Positions 18,501-27,300 of a stretch of 64,000 bases of DNA are shown here, in pieces. The DNA comes from Aquimarina mycalae. Lineage in GTDB: Bacteria > Bacteroidota > Bacteroidia > Flavobacteriales > Flavobacteriaceae. Both the position numbers and the translations under genes were made by a program. Every line of letters begins with the position of its first letter. Position 1 is the stretch's first letter. The notes below the pieces were generated by a model. It was not told where the DNA came from. It saw nothing but the letters and a program-made list of their open reading frames with translations, and made no database searches. The stretch is taken from contig NZ_JARYGY010000007.1 in assembly GCF_029906345.1 (NCBI RefSeq), positions 310,001 through 374,000 of the forward strand, written 5' to 3'.

Positions 18501-18708
18501 TTTTGAAATTTCTAGCATCTTCACTTAAAGGTGTACCATACATAAAATCTTCTAAACGATTTGCCGTGGCATAACATTTAGGGTCTTTATCTTTTTCGAG
18601 TTCCTCAATTTGTTTGATAATATAAGCAATGCCTGAGTTTTCCTGAGAAGACAGAAATGATGGTAAAAAAAGTGGTATCAAAAAAATAAAAAAACGAAAC
18701 TTAATCAT
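15583..18708 (-). CDS. Exported FG-GAP/VCBS-repeat protein with ASPIC/UnbV domain
   Basis: 1041 residues. A signal peptide ends near SFLSSQE (about 22). Residues ~30-460 are a helical N-terminal region of unknown fold. From ~515 there are repeated FG-GAP/VCBS calcium-binding loops (DINNDGLIDVLLLGG, DYNNDGLLDIFIG, DYDNDGDLDIIINN). The C-terminal ~85 residues (IQHFGLGNDTKASIEVRWSN) are an ASPIC/UnbV domain, as in CRTAC1-like proteins. Such proteins are surface or extracellular beta-propeller adhesins. No recognisable type IX sorting domain follows. It has its own promoter at 18737. Confidence 0.85.
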   Translation of the reverse strand: MIKFRFFIFLIPLFLPSFLSSQENSGIAYIIKQIEELEKDKDPKCYATANRLEDFMYGTPLSEDARNFKIEIQKALILYLRKNGSKQAIKESSKTIKPKHLTPVIDAISSFGKNKEGDFLYQFGKGYIPIAKRDFEQYSSVSYVYRSLLSVEQDFLFFSSSDILPFDQQVIPLINDYINLVTLITLKIADNSARKQNQQQISKGLIKNSWIAVLKQSKKQEEAASFAYPKLDSSISQNSNDNLIVKEIIQQKLASYQKYNQVNTSVFLRNIQVYFARQKWPTDSIESSKLKNYYLESLIQFSKALIIKSHEYAVKNEKSLIRVANVQSALNEFLPSYTNTFEDVTFFPNNSDKKVTLESYDLDSYRDSGFHWNILKYALEDENENNIKSLDPNAAELTVEGIAQMGVLVLRLAGEHSHQQQKKVLEIDDITEGFKKIQKLIDSYASYAPFTENTSIVSTSHSGNTSGFEQVNNKTAIHFEHKSSDWLNRLIRSYTTSQQEKSIKLSIPPAFGGSGVACEDINNDGLIDVLLLGGFGNKLFLNSPNGNFFTDITDVSNINNWNNDLNSYGEPRQPIIADFNNDGTQDIFITYVNDIHKLYKNKGDTQFEDVSVTANLGGKNAVAGPATAIDYNNDGLLDIFIGYFGNYIEGTLPTLSRDNQNGMPNKLFKNLGNFKFEEVVFTDAINSNSGWTQALGHTDINQDGLQDIIVGNDFGVNKYYLNTKEGIFTEASKKLGTDKPSYTMNVGITDLNRDLYPDLYISNIVVMQKDEKYVNPNADTEMKFDPKKMANIRTVEANDLFLSKTENNTLKTYQLSTNVGRGYSATGWSWDADFFDYDNDGDEDLYCLNGMNDFSVYSSENPFYFERKEQSKTITYAKSSREKNVFFVNEGGELLNKATELGVDIHSNARSAAYFDYDNDGDLDIIINNYHDKVNMLENKTSTLNNWIKIKLIGDPTAQINKDAIGSSMVLNSKSHKNIWREVHSTIGYLSVHPKIQHFGLGNDTKASIEVRWSNGEVYTLKNLQANTSYKIAYPDILIAL

Positions 18709-18736
18709 GTTCTTTAAAGAAGGTTTAAACTAAATA

Positions 18737-18744
18737 CAAAGATA
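18737..18744 (-). promoter_or_regulatory. -7 promoter element of the FG-GAP gene
   Basis: TATCTTTG on the minus strand is an exact TAnnTTTG match, 29 bases ahead of the ATG at 18708. No clear -33 TTG at proper spacing. Confidence 0.55.
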
Positions 18745-18878
18745 CTACAAAAGAAAGATGGGATTGAGCAGGATTTTGTAATAGATTAGAAAAGTATATC
18801 TCTGTTTATATAATTGTAACTAAGTAAGTTGTTGAAAAAAATACTATTTAAAAGAATGTGAATACCATAATTAATGTC

Positions 18879-18886
18879 TATTTTTG
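18879..18886 (+). promoter_or_regulatory. -7 promoter element of the fibre-like protein gene
   Basis: TATTTTTG followed by G matches TAnnTTTG and lies 30 bases before the ATG at 18916. It overlaps an in-frame ATG at 18874, ruling that codon out as a start. Confidence 0.6.
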
Positions 18887-18915
18887 GCACCATTAATAAA
18901 CCATTTACCCAAAGT

Positions 18916-20295
18916 ATGAAAAAACAATTACTCTCGATTGCGATTTTTACGACTACAATTTCTACACTTTTAGCACAAAATGATCAGGATGTTCAGACGA
19001 AGGATCAGGTATTTGCGGATGACTTGATTGTACAAGGTTCTATGCAAGTTGGTACTGATGCTACAAATGGATATAACTTTGGTTTTGATACTTTTGTGAT
19101 GGCGGAGAATAATCTAAGAATGTATTTTGACGATACTTCTAATTCTGCATCCTTTGCACAAAATGATTGGAGATTTACCTTTAATGAAACTACCAATGGA
19201 GGAGCTAATTATTTTTCTGTTGATGATGCAACAGCTAATACGGTTCCATTTAGAATAGATGCAGGAGCTGGTAACAATGCGATGCGTATAGAAGCTGGAG
19301 GTAATGTAGGTATTGGTACTGCTGATCCAGCAGTTAAGTTTCAGATTACAGATGGTAACAGTCCAGTGTTACGTTTGGAGCAAGATGGTTCAGACGGATT
19401 TACTGCGCAATCTTGGGATTTAGCAGGTAATGAAGCTAATTTCTTTATTAGAGATGTCACCAATGGAAGTAAACTTCCGTTTAGAATTCAACCAAATACT
19501 CCTGAAAACACACTCTCGTTACGAAGTAATGGAGCGATTGGTGTTGGAACCAATGGACCAAATGGTAATGCTTCAATACATCTTGCATCAACAACAAAAG
19601 GACTTCTGATAAATAGAATGACCACTGCACAACGTACTACTTTCGAAGGTAATTTGAGTGCAGGATTAAATGGTATGATGGTATTCGATAGTGAAGAGAA
19701 TGAATTATACGTTTGGAATGGAACTGCCTGGGTATCCACAATAAGTGCTAGTGTATTATCTGATTTAGAAACTAGAGTAGCAGCATTAGAAACTGTAACT
19801 GCAGCGTCAGGAACGGATCAAACACCACAGATATTTAATTATCAGTCAGTAATAAGAGATAATACTGGAAGTATTTTAACAAATCAAAATATAGGTTTTC
19901 AGATTAGCATTTTACAAGGCAGCAATGCAGGTGCATCAGTGTATACAGAAACACACTCAATAACTACTTCTGATAATGGAGTGGCAACTTTTATGGTGGG
20001 TAATGGAGCTTTAGTTAGCGGCGATTTTACAACTATTGATTGGGGATCTAACACGCATTTTGTTCAGATAGAAGCTGATATAACAGGAGGAACAACCTAC
20101 CAATTAGTAGGAACTTCTCAATTAATTAGTGTTCCTTATGCGATTCATGCTAGATCTGCGGATTACCTTTCGGGAACCAGTGCAAAGTCGTTACTAAAAT
20201 CTTCTGATGATAAGACTAAAAGAATCCAATCTCTGGAAGCAGAGGTAAAAGAATTAAAAATAATGGTTCAACAGTTAATGTCTGGAAAGCAATAG
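18916..20295 (+). CDS. Exported tail-fibre-like/collar-type protein with C-terminal coiled coil
   Basis: 459 residues from ATG 18916 (MKKQLLSIAIF...). The signal peptide ends at about LLAQ. The body has repeated motifs common to Bacteroidota exported fibre-like proteins: GNVGIGTADPAVKFQI, GAIGVGTNGP, KGLLINRMTTAQRTTF and LYVWNGTAWVST. The last ~25 residues (SLEAEVKELKIMVQQL) form a coiled coil suited to trimerisation. No type IX sorting domain is present. The LLINRMTTAQR segment recurs in the 1000-residue protein at 24354, linking the two. A strong terminator follows. Confidence 0.75.
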   Translation: MKKQLLSIAIFTTTISTLLAQNDQDVQTKDQVFADDLIVQGSMQVGTDATNGYNFGFDTFVMAENNLRMYFDDTSNSASFAQNDWRFTFNETTNGGANYFSVDDATANTVPFRIDAGAGNNAMRIEAGGNVGIGTADPAVKFQITDGNSPVLRLEQDGSDGFTAQSWDLAGNEANFFIRDVTNGSKLPFRIQPNTPENTLSLRSNGAIGVGTNGPNGNASIHLASTTKGLLINRMTTAQRTTFEGNLSAGLNGMMVFDSEENELYVWNGTAWVSTISASVLSDLETRVAALETVTAASGTDQTPQIFNYQSVIRDNTGSILTNQNIGFQISILQGSNAGASVYTETHSITTSDNGVATFMVGNGALVSGDFTTIDWGSNTHFVQIEADITGGTTYQLVGTSQLISVPYAIHARSADYLSGTSAKSLLKSSDDKTKRIQSLEAEVKELKIMVQQLMSGKQ

Positions 20296-20317
20296 CTGAA
20301 TTAAAATAAACAAATAG

Positions 20318-20356
20318 AAAAAGCTCAGATATTCATTATGAATATTTGAGCTTTTT
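20318..20356 (+). terminator. Strong rho-independent terminator
   Basis: Long inverted repeat, arms of 19 bases (AAAAAGCTCAGATATTCAT / ATGAATATTTGAGCTTTTT) with one G-T pair, ending in a T-run. It closes the gene ending at 20295, and the next gene's promoter follows 39 bases later. Confidence 0.85.
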
Positions 20357-20394
20357 TGATTTGGAAGCTCAAGAGAAAATAGAAAGTTTATTAG

Positions 20395-20402
20395 TAAGTT
20401 TG
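20395..20402 (+). promoter_or_regulatory. -7 promoter element of the first TPR-HTH regulator
   Basis: TAAGTTTG matches TAnnTTTG and ends only 6 bases before the ATG at 20409, implying a leaderless or nearly leaderless transcript if this is the promoter. Confidence 0.5.
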
Positions 20403-20408
20403 TGTATC

Positions 20409-22082
20409 ATGAACCATCTCCTCACAGCCTTTATTGTCTTTATTTCTGTATATAGTTTTGGTCAGGAAGCTGATACTACATTAGTTCGGTTACAAAAAGA
20501 AGTGTCTCTTGCAAAAAATGATTCTTTAAAAATAAATGCGATTTTATCTTTGGCAGAAGTCCAATACGATAAAGATTTTAGAATGGCTAAGCAATTAGTT
20601 GATGAAGCATTAGTAATGATTAGGTCTGATGCAGGTTATCTCAATCAACAACAGTTAGCAAAAGCGTATGTTGTAAAAGGAGTTATAAATAGGCGAGAAG
20701 GAAACTATCCAAAAGCACTGGAGTTTTATTTAAAAGCAAAAGAAATCTACGAAGCAGAAAAGGATATCTGGCATGTATCTGATGTATATCATAATATGGC
20801 TATGATGTATCGATATCAAAAAGCACACGATAAAGCCATTACATTATATAAAAAATCCATAGAAATTAAAGAGCCTCTTAAGGATACTCACGGTATTGCT
20901 GCAGGTTATAATATGATGGGAGTTTCGTACAGGCAGTTAAAAAAAAATGATTCTGCCATGGTGTATTATGCTAAGGCAAAAGAACTGTTTATATTCATCA
21001 GTAGTACAGATGATGTGCAGCGAGTGAATAATAATTTGGGGGTTTTATATAGAGAACAAGGAAATATTAAAGAAGCGCTTAGGTTAGGGTTTGAAAATAT
21101 TGATTACGCCAAAAAATTTGAAAAAGCATATTCTTTGAGTACGGCTTATTACAATGTTTCTAATACTTACAAAAAGATCAAAGACTACGATAAATCTCTT
21201 AGATATGCTGATTCCTCATTACACATAGCAATTAGAGAAAAATTTAGACCACTTATAGCAAAAGCATATCGTAGAAAAAGCTATCTATATGCTCAGATAG
21301 GAGATTACAAAAAAGCGTATAATGACTATCGTACCTTCAATAGGCATTCGGATTCTATTTTTAATATCGAAAATATAAAGAAGATCCAAGCGCTAGAATT
21401 GAATCATAAATTTAACCAGGAAAAACTAGCGGATAGCCTGGAATTTGCACAAGAAAAAAAAGAGGTAGCATTGTTCGCAGAAACTGAGTCTTCTAAAAAA
21501 TGGCTTTATTTTATATTATTCATTGTTTCTTTGATCGGAGGTTTAGTAATAGGTTTATTGATTCAGCGTAATTATAAGAGTAAGGCACGAGTCATAGAGC
21601 AGACCCTAGAAAAAGAAAAAGCACAAAAAGCATTATTAGATCAACAAATTGCTGCCAAAGAAGGAGAAATAAAACGGTTAGTAGCTGATAACACGATGCG
21701 ATTAAATTTTAAGGAAGAATTGTTGGATCAACTAAAAAAGCAACTGTTAGAAAAAAAACCTGAAGAGTTGAAAGCCTCTCTTTCATCATTAACAAAAGAA
21801 TTAAAATCACAGATCAATACAGAAGGGAAGCTTTCAAACCTTCAGTATAAAATAGAGGAGATCAATCAAGGGTTTGATGCTAAACTTTTGAAAACATATC
21901 CCCAATTGACTAAAACAGAACGAGAAATTTGTGCCTTGTTACGATTAAATTTATCCATCAAGGAAATTATGACGATACGAAATGCTTCGCAGGATGCAAT
22001 TAAATCCGTAAGATATCGAATCCGAAAAAAACTGGGATTATCATCTGGGGAAGAACTGGAAAGTTTTATTCAAAACCTTTAA
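20409..22082 (+). CDS. TPR-transmembrane-HTH one-component regulator
   Basis: 557 residues from ATG 20409. The order is signal sequence (ends near YSFGQ), about six TPR units (about 25-310), one transmembrane helix (KKWLYFILFIVSLIGGLVIG), a long coiled coil (ARVIEQTLEKEKAQKALLDQ onward), and a C-terminal LuxR-like HTH (LTKTEREICALLRLNLSIKE ... IKSVRYRIRKKLGL). This architecture puts the TPRs in the periplasm and the DNA-binding domain in the cytoplasm. The ligand is unknown. It sits immediately ahead of a similar gene and the giant surface-protein genes, which it may regulate. Confidence 0.82.
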   Translation: MNHLLTAFIVFISVYSFGQEADTTLVRLQKEVSLAKNDSLKINAILSLAEVQYDKDFRMAKQLVDEALVMIRSDAGYLNQQQLAKAYVVKGVINRREGNYPKALEFYLKAKEIYEAEKDIWHVSDVYHNMAMMYRYQKAHDKAITLYKKSIEIKEPLKDTHGIAAGYNMMGVSYRQLKKNDSAMVYYAKAKELFIFISSTDDVQRVNNNLGVLYREQGNIKEALRLGFENIDYAKKFEKAYSLSTAYYNVSNTYKKIKDYDKSLRYADSSLHIAIREKFRPLIAKAYRRKSYLYAQIGDYKKAYNDYRTFNRHSDSIFNIENIKKIQALELNHKFNQEKLADSLEFAQEKKEVALFAETESSKKWLYFILFIVSLIGGLVIGLLIQRNYKSKARVIEQTLEKEKAQKALLDQQIAAKEGEIKRLVADNTMRLNFKEELLDQLKKQLLEKKPEELKASLSSLTKELKSQINTEGKLSNLQYKIEEINQGFDAKLLKTYPQLTKTEREICALLRLNLSIKEIMTIRNASQDAIKSVRYRIRKKLGLSSGEELESFIQNL

Positions 22083-22092
22083 AAAGTAATTT

Positions 22093-22109
22093 TGCCACTT
22101 TTTATCACT
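22093..22109 (+). promoter_or_regulatory. Period-10 direct repeat, copy 1 (candidate operator)
   Basis: TGCCACT-TTT-TATCACT: two heptamers starting 10 bases apart, i.e. one helical turn. The same architecture recurs at 24140, 27440 and 37323. Here it lies 59 bases before the start of the second TPR-HTH gene. Confidence 0.45.
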
Positions 22110-22157
22110 TAAAAAAGTTTTATACCCAACTTTGAACTGTTATCATTGCACTAAAAT

Positions 22158-22165
22158 CCCCTTAT
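22158..22165 (+). promoter_or_regulatory. CCCCTTAT leader box, copy 1
   Basis: CCCCTTAT lies 2 bases before the ATG at 22168. The same octamer directly abuts the ATG of three surface-protein genes (24354, 27654, 37440). It is not a Shine-Dalgarno sequence. A TATCATTGC (one mismatch to the -7 consensus) lies just upstream, giving a leader of about 15 bases. Confidence 0.45.
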
Positions 22166-22167
22166 TC

Positions 22168-24030
22168 ATGAGAAAAAATATCCCCTTAGTTTTTCTATTG
22201 TTCTGTATTTCTTCAATAGGTATTTCCCAAACAAAGATAGATAGCTTACAACAGAGATTAAAAAATGCACTTTCAGAAAAAGCACAATTAGGCGTTTTGG
22301 ATACGTTGACAAAGGAAATGATACGAGATAATCATCCTGAACAAAGAAAGTATTTGGATCAGACAATTGCATTAGCAAAGAAACAAGGAGATTATGATTT
22401 GGCAGCGTCAAAAACTCGATTTGTTGCTCAAAGCTATATTTATAATAGTCAACCTGATTCTGCTATTTATATAGCAGAAGAAATGTTAAAACATAAACCA
22501 AAGTTTACTACTCCAAAATCCGAAGCACACTTATTACTGAAACGTGCTGGGGCATATTTTAATAAAGAATTATTAAAAGAAGCTTCTGAAGATTATGATG
22601 CTTCGGCTGAACTGTTTTTGTCTTCAGGAGATTCAATTTTTGCTGCGGACGCTCGTTTTTTTGCAGGTCAAGTATATACGAATCTAAGAGATTTTTTGTT
22701 ATCTGTCGATCGATTTGAAGAGGCATATAAGCTGTATGATATATTAGGAGATACTACATACGCAAATTATGTGTTAGGAGAATTAGCTGGTATATATGGA
22801 AGGAATAAGTTCTTTGATAAAGCAATTTTTGAAAGAAAAAAAGCACTTGAAGGATTATTAAAAGCCAAAGATTATAAAGGAATAGGTATCGTTTATGCGC
22901 AACTAGCAGGAAATTTCTATAGTAAAAAGGAATATGAAACCTCAAAAAAATATGCAGATTCAGCTCTAAAGTGTATTGATAGTATTTCGAGTAAGATTAA
23001 CAGAGCATTAGTTAGAATGCATGCAGAAAGAATTAATACGGATTATTATTTGCAAAAAAACGATTTAGAAAAAGCTAAAAAACATCTGGATATTGCAGAT
23101 AATCAAAGAATGCTTACCGATGCACCAGAATATTATAATACAAACTTATTATTACTTAAAGCAGCTTATTATAAAAAAACAGGGGAGTATAATACAGCAA
23201 AAAATGCATTAGAAGAACTATTGGCGAAAAAAGAAAAAGTCAATGATTTAGATAGATCTGTTAGAGCAGCACGACAAATAGCCGAAATATATGCAATTCA
23301 AGGTGATTATAAAAAGGCATATGATCATAGCATGAATTATATAATAAGTAAAGATTCCCTTAATAGTTCGATAAAAACGAATACTTTTCTATATTATCAA
23401 TCACAATTTGAAGCAGAAAGAAAAGACAATGAGATTTTTAAGAAAAAAGCAAAAATTGAAATTCTTCAAAAGAATAAGGAGATCGAAGAAGGAAAACAAA
23501 AAGTATTGTGGATTGCATTATTGTTTATTATCATCATAACATCTGCAATTAGCTATTTCATATGGCAAACAGGTAAACGTAAACGTAAAGCTTTATTTGA
23601 GAAAATAAAACAAGATAAAACTGCTTTAGATGAGTTCACAAGTCAATTGTTAGATAAAAGTAAAATACAAGAAGAACTTACAAGAGAATTAGAAGAGTTA
23701 AAAACTAATATTGGGGAGAAGGATACTTTAAAAAAACTCCAGGATTTGGCAGCCTTAAAAATTCTTACTCAAGATGATTGGTATACGTTTAAGCATAAAT
23801 TTACGATGGTATATCCTACTTTTTTTAAAAACTTAAAAAAGAAAAATTACGAGCTTACTAAATCTGAAGAACGTCTGTTAGCCATGGAAAAACTCGACTT
23901 AGACAATACCGAAATTGCAAATATGCTGGCTATTTCTCCCGATAGCGTCATTAAAAGTCGTTCTCGTCTTCGTAAAAAGATCAACGCACCTAAAGGAACG
24001 CCTATTTTGAAGTATTTAGAAGCGTCATAA
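22168..24030 (+). CDS. TPR-transmembrane-HTH regulator, second copy
   Basis: 620 residues from ATG 22168 (MRKNIPLVFLLFC...). A signal sequence ends near GISQ. Eight or so TPR-like helix pairs follow (about 25-420), then one transmembrane helix (VLWIALLFIIIITSAISYFI), a coiled coil, and a C-terminal helix-turn-helix (LTKSEERLLAMEKLDLDNTE, ISPDSVIKSRSRLRKKIN). It is clearly related to the gene at 20409 in architecture but divergent in sequence. It carries the direct-repeat site and the CCCCTTAT leader of the surface-protein genes, suggesting it belongs to the same regulon. Confidence 0.8.
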   Translation: MRKNIPLVFLLFCISSIGISQTKIDSLQQRLKNALSEKAQLGVLDTLTKEMIRDNHPEQRKYLDQTIALAKKQGDYDLAASKTRFVAQSYIYNSQPDSAIYIAEEMLKHKPKFTTPKSEAHLLLKRAGAYFNKELLKEASEDYDASAELFLSSGDSIFAADARFFAGQVYTNLRDFLLSVDRFEEAYKLYDILGDTTYANYVLGELAGIYGRNKFFDKAIFERKKALEGLLKAKDYKGIGIVYAQLAGNFYSKKEYETSKKYADSALKCIDSISSKINRALVRMHAERINTDYYLQKNDLEKAKKHLDIADNQRMLTDAPEYYNTNLLLLKAAYYKKTGEYNTAKNALEELLAKKEKVNDLDRSVRAARQIAEIYAIQGDYKKAYDHSMNYIISKDSLNSSIKTNTFLYYQSQFEAERKDNEIFKKKAKIEILQKNKEIEEGKQKVLWIALLFIIIITSAISYFIWQTGKRKRKALFEKIKQDKTALDEFTSQLLDKSKIQEELTRELEELKTNIGEKDTLKKLQDLAALKILTQDDWYTFKHKFTMVYPTFFKNLKKKNYELTKSEERLLAMEKLDLDNTEIANMLAISPDSVIKSRSRLRKKINAPKGTPILKYLEAS

Positions 24031-24123
24031 AAGTTGATGTAAAAGGATAAGTAAGAAACAACTTCCTTAATTAACAGGGTTTTATATAGGATTTATTTTG
24101 AATGCTAAGATTAATGAATTCTT
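24031..24123. other. Spacer before the duplicated upstream region
   Basis: Between the TPR-HTH stop and the duplicated block. It contains only a weak AAGTTG...CAACTT inverted repeat near 24033-24060; no convincing terminator or gene. Confidence 0.4.
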
Positions 24124-24139
24124 CTCGAATTAACATTTC

Positions 24140-24156
24140 TGCCACTTTTTGTCACC
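24140..24156 (+). promoter_or_regulatory. Period-10 direct repeat, copy 2
   Basis: TGCCACT-TTT-TGTCACC, 10-base period, followed by ATTAAAA. It lies 214 bases upstream of the ATG at 24354, the same distance as copy 3 from its gene. Confidence 0.45.
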
Positions 24157-24345
24157 ATTAAAATTCTTAAAGAAACCTTAAAGTATTGTATTATTGCAGC
24201 TGCAAAATATCGATAGAGATTTAATGTTTTACAAGGCGTAAGTGCTTTTAAAACAATTGTTTGTGAATATTGTCTGGTTTTTGTCCAGCACTTTTTACTT
24301 GAAATTTTAATACAAATCGGTTTATTTGCTACAACTTTGATAAAG

Positions 24346-24353
24346 CCCCTTAT
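24346..24353 (+). promoter_or_regulatory. CCCCTTAT leader box, copy 2
   Basis: CCCCTTAT immediately precedes the ATG at 24354, with AG just before it (AGCCCCTTAT). Identical context to the 27654 gene. Confidence 0.45.
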
Positions 24354-27300
24354 ATGAAAAGAAAACTACACCTACTAGTATTCACTTTATTTGTTGGAAA
24401 TTACCTAACGCTTACAGCACAAACGCAAAACTATGTTGCTGGAGGTGCCCCGACACCAATTGAATCCACAACGACTAATACCCCTGCTCCTTATGATGGA
24501 ACACAAACTTTTGCACCAGGTTCTTCGTTGACTACTGGTGATTGGAATGTTTTTCTAGGATCTGGAGCAGGAGCTTCTGTGGATAGAGCTAGTTACAATA
24601 TATTTATTGGTCCTATGGCAGGTGCTGCTTATAATTTGAGTCCAACTGGCAGTAATTCAGATAATATTATCATAGGAGCTTTTGCAGGAGATCAAATCAC
24701 ATCAGGTGTTGATAATGTATATATTGGCAAATTTGTGGCACGTACTGCATCTGGAACGGATAACGTAGTGATTGGTGCGGAGGCAGGGTTGTCCTTAACC
24801 AGCGGATTTGATAGTGTAATTATTGGAGAACAAGCTGGGTACTCATTAACTACTGGTGGTGACAATGTAATCATTGGAGAAGATGCTGGATATAATTTAA
24901 CCACAGGTTCAGATAACTGTTTTATAGGAAGTAGAGCTGGAGTAGAAAATACCACGGCAAGAGGTAATACTTTTGTTGGAGGAGAAGGAAATAATTCTGT
25001 TCCTAGTTCTTTAGGTGATGGAGTGACATACTATTTTGATGTCTATTCAAATGCAGTTGGAGAAGACAATACAACAGGAGAGGCTAACACTTTTATTGGG
25101 TCTGGAGCTGGAGCTGATAATGAAGATGGTTTTGCTAATACTTTTTTAGGATATGGTTCTGGATCTAATAATGAATTTGGTGATGGTAATACGTTTTTAG
25201 GATATGCTGCAGGTTTTGATAATAATCGTACTAGATCTTCAACTAATGCCAATAGAAACACTTATGTAGGAGCATTAACAGGAGGGACGAATAGAGAAGG
25301 TTCAGACAACGTAGGTATGGGATGGAAAGCTGATTTTATAGATAATGGAAACTTAGCAAATACCATAAATCATAGAAATGTTTTTATTGGAGCAGAAGCG
25401 TCAGTATTTGGAAATGATCAGGTTGTTATTGGTAATCAGGCTAGAGCTAGAGGAAATATAGGATCAATTACTATAGGATCTCAAAGTAGTACTACTAAAG
25501 CATATGCAGCAGCTATAGGATATGACGTGGATGTAACAACTGCAAATACTATGGCTTTAGGCGGCAATACAAGTACAAACAGAATGAGTGTAGGTATTGG
25601 TACTGTATCTGCAAATCAAAATGCTTCTTTAGAATTGGCAGATACAGATAAAGGTTTTTTGATCAATAGAGTAACCACAGTACAACGTACAGCAATGGAA
25701 ACGTCTGCTGCTAGTGGTAGTGCACTTACAACTACAGATGCAGGATTGATGGTGTATGATACTGATTTAACTTCTATTTTTATATGGAATGGTACGGACT
25801 GGATAAATTCTACCCAAGATATCGATACGGATACTGACAATCAAATCATTGATGTTTTTCAACTTGATGGAAATAACTTACAATTGTCTTTACAGGATGA
25901 TGCAGAGGATACTAAAAATGTAGATTTATCTGGATACTTAGACAATACAGATGAGCAGGCAATTTCACTATCTACAAACACATTAAGTATCACAGGAAAT
26001 TCATCTATAGTTGATCTTTCCGATTATTTAGATAATACAGATAATCAAGATTTAGAGTTGTCTAATAATACTTTGAGTTTAAGCAATGATACTACCAGTG
26101 TTGATCTTTCTAGTTATTTAGACAATACAGATAATCAGGATTTAGAGTTGTCTAATAATACTTTGAGTTTAAGCAATGATGCTACCAGTGTTGATCTATC
26201 TACTTACTTAGATAATACAGATGCTCAAAGTATATCTTTAGCAACAAATACGTTGAGTATTTCTGGTAATGTTTCGACTGTTGATCTTTCTAGTTATTTA
26301 GATAATACGGATGCTCAAGATTTAGAACTTTCAAATAATGAATTAAGTTTGACTAATGATGCAAGCAGTGTTGATTTGTCGAGATATTTGGATAACACGG
26401 ATGCACAATCAATTACATTGGCAACAAATACGTTGAGTATTTCAGGAAATGCTTCTACCGTAGATTTATCAGGATATCTTGATAATACGGATGCTCAAGA
26501 TTTAGAACTTTCAAATAATGAATTAAGCTTGACTAATGATGTAAGCAGTGTTGATTTGTCGGGATATTTGGATAACACGGATGCTCAATCAATTTCGTTG
26601 GCAACAAATACGTTGAGTATTTCAGGAAATGCTTCTATCGTAGATTTATCAGGATATCTTGATAATACCGATGCTCAAGAGCTTTCCTTAAATGGTACTA
26701 CCTTAAGTATTTCTGGAGGAACAAATATTATTGATCTTTCACCTCTTCAAGATGGATCGGGAACCGATAACCAAACATTGGATTTAAACAACAATAGGTT
26801 GAGTATAAGTGATGGTAACGTTATTGATCTTACGGCATATGTTAATACCGATACTCAAAATCTTACTGCTGCAACTTTAACAGGAACAGATCTTACTATA
26901 GAAATTCAAAATGGAAATTCGGTATCTGTAGATTTGACACCACTTATTTCTAATTTACAAGCGGATCTAAATACTGCACAAAATCAGGTAGCCACCTTGC
27001 AAAGTCAAATGACGGATGTTTTGGAAAGATTGCAAACACTAGAAGAATGTGCTTGTGAGCCACTAGGAGTAGAAGATGTTCCAGATGGAAAAGCAAATAC
27101 TCCTAAGTTATATCAAAATATTCCTAATCCTTTTAATGGAACTTCTTCTATAAAATACTACCTGCCTTTAAACACAAATAAAGCTGCAATGGTATTTAGT
27201 GATGGAAGCGGAAAAGTAATTTCTAATGTACCATTATATGATCGTGGTGATGCAGAATTGGATATTAATAGTGAAGGTCTTACCGCTGCAGTATATTATT

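Larger units (their letters stand above)
24124..24369 (+). repeat. 246-bp upstream region, copy 1 (duplicate at 27424)
   Basis: By eye 16 mismatches and no indels against 27424-27669 (about 93% identity); the last ~95 bases differ at one position. It spans the whole region upstream of the 24354 start plus the first five codons (MKRKL). It contains the direct-repeat operator candidate, a CTGG-TTTTTGT-CCAG hairpin, a degenerate -7 (TTTATTTGC) and the CCCCTTAT box. Confidence 0.85.

Noticed and set aside
18874-18915. Longer N-terminus for the fibre-like protein (start 18874)
   Set aside because: The region contains the -7 element, and the signal peptide starts at 18916.
24692-25261. Long minus-strand open frames opposite the 24354 gene
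   Set aside because: They mirror the repetitive, stop-poor coding strand, lack signal peptide or domain features and sit antisense to a clear secreted-protein gene.
25935-26744. Possible CRISPR array because of regular spacing
   Set aside because: Repeats are contiguous in-frame coding units of exactly 90 bases with no unique spacers.
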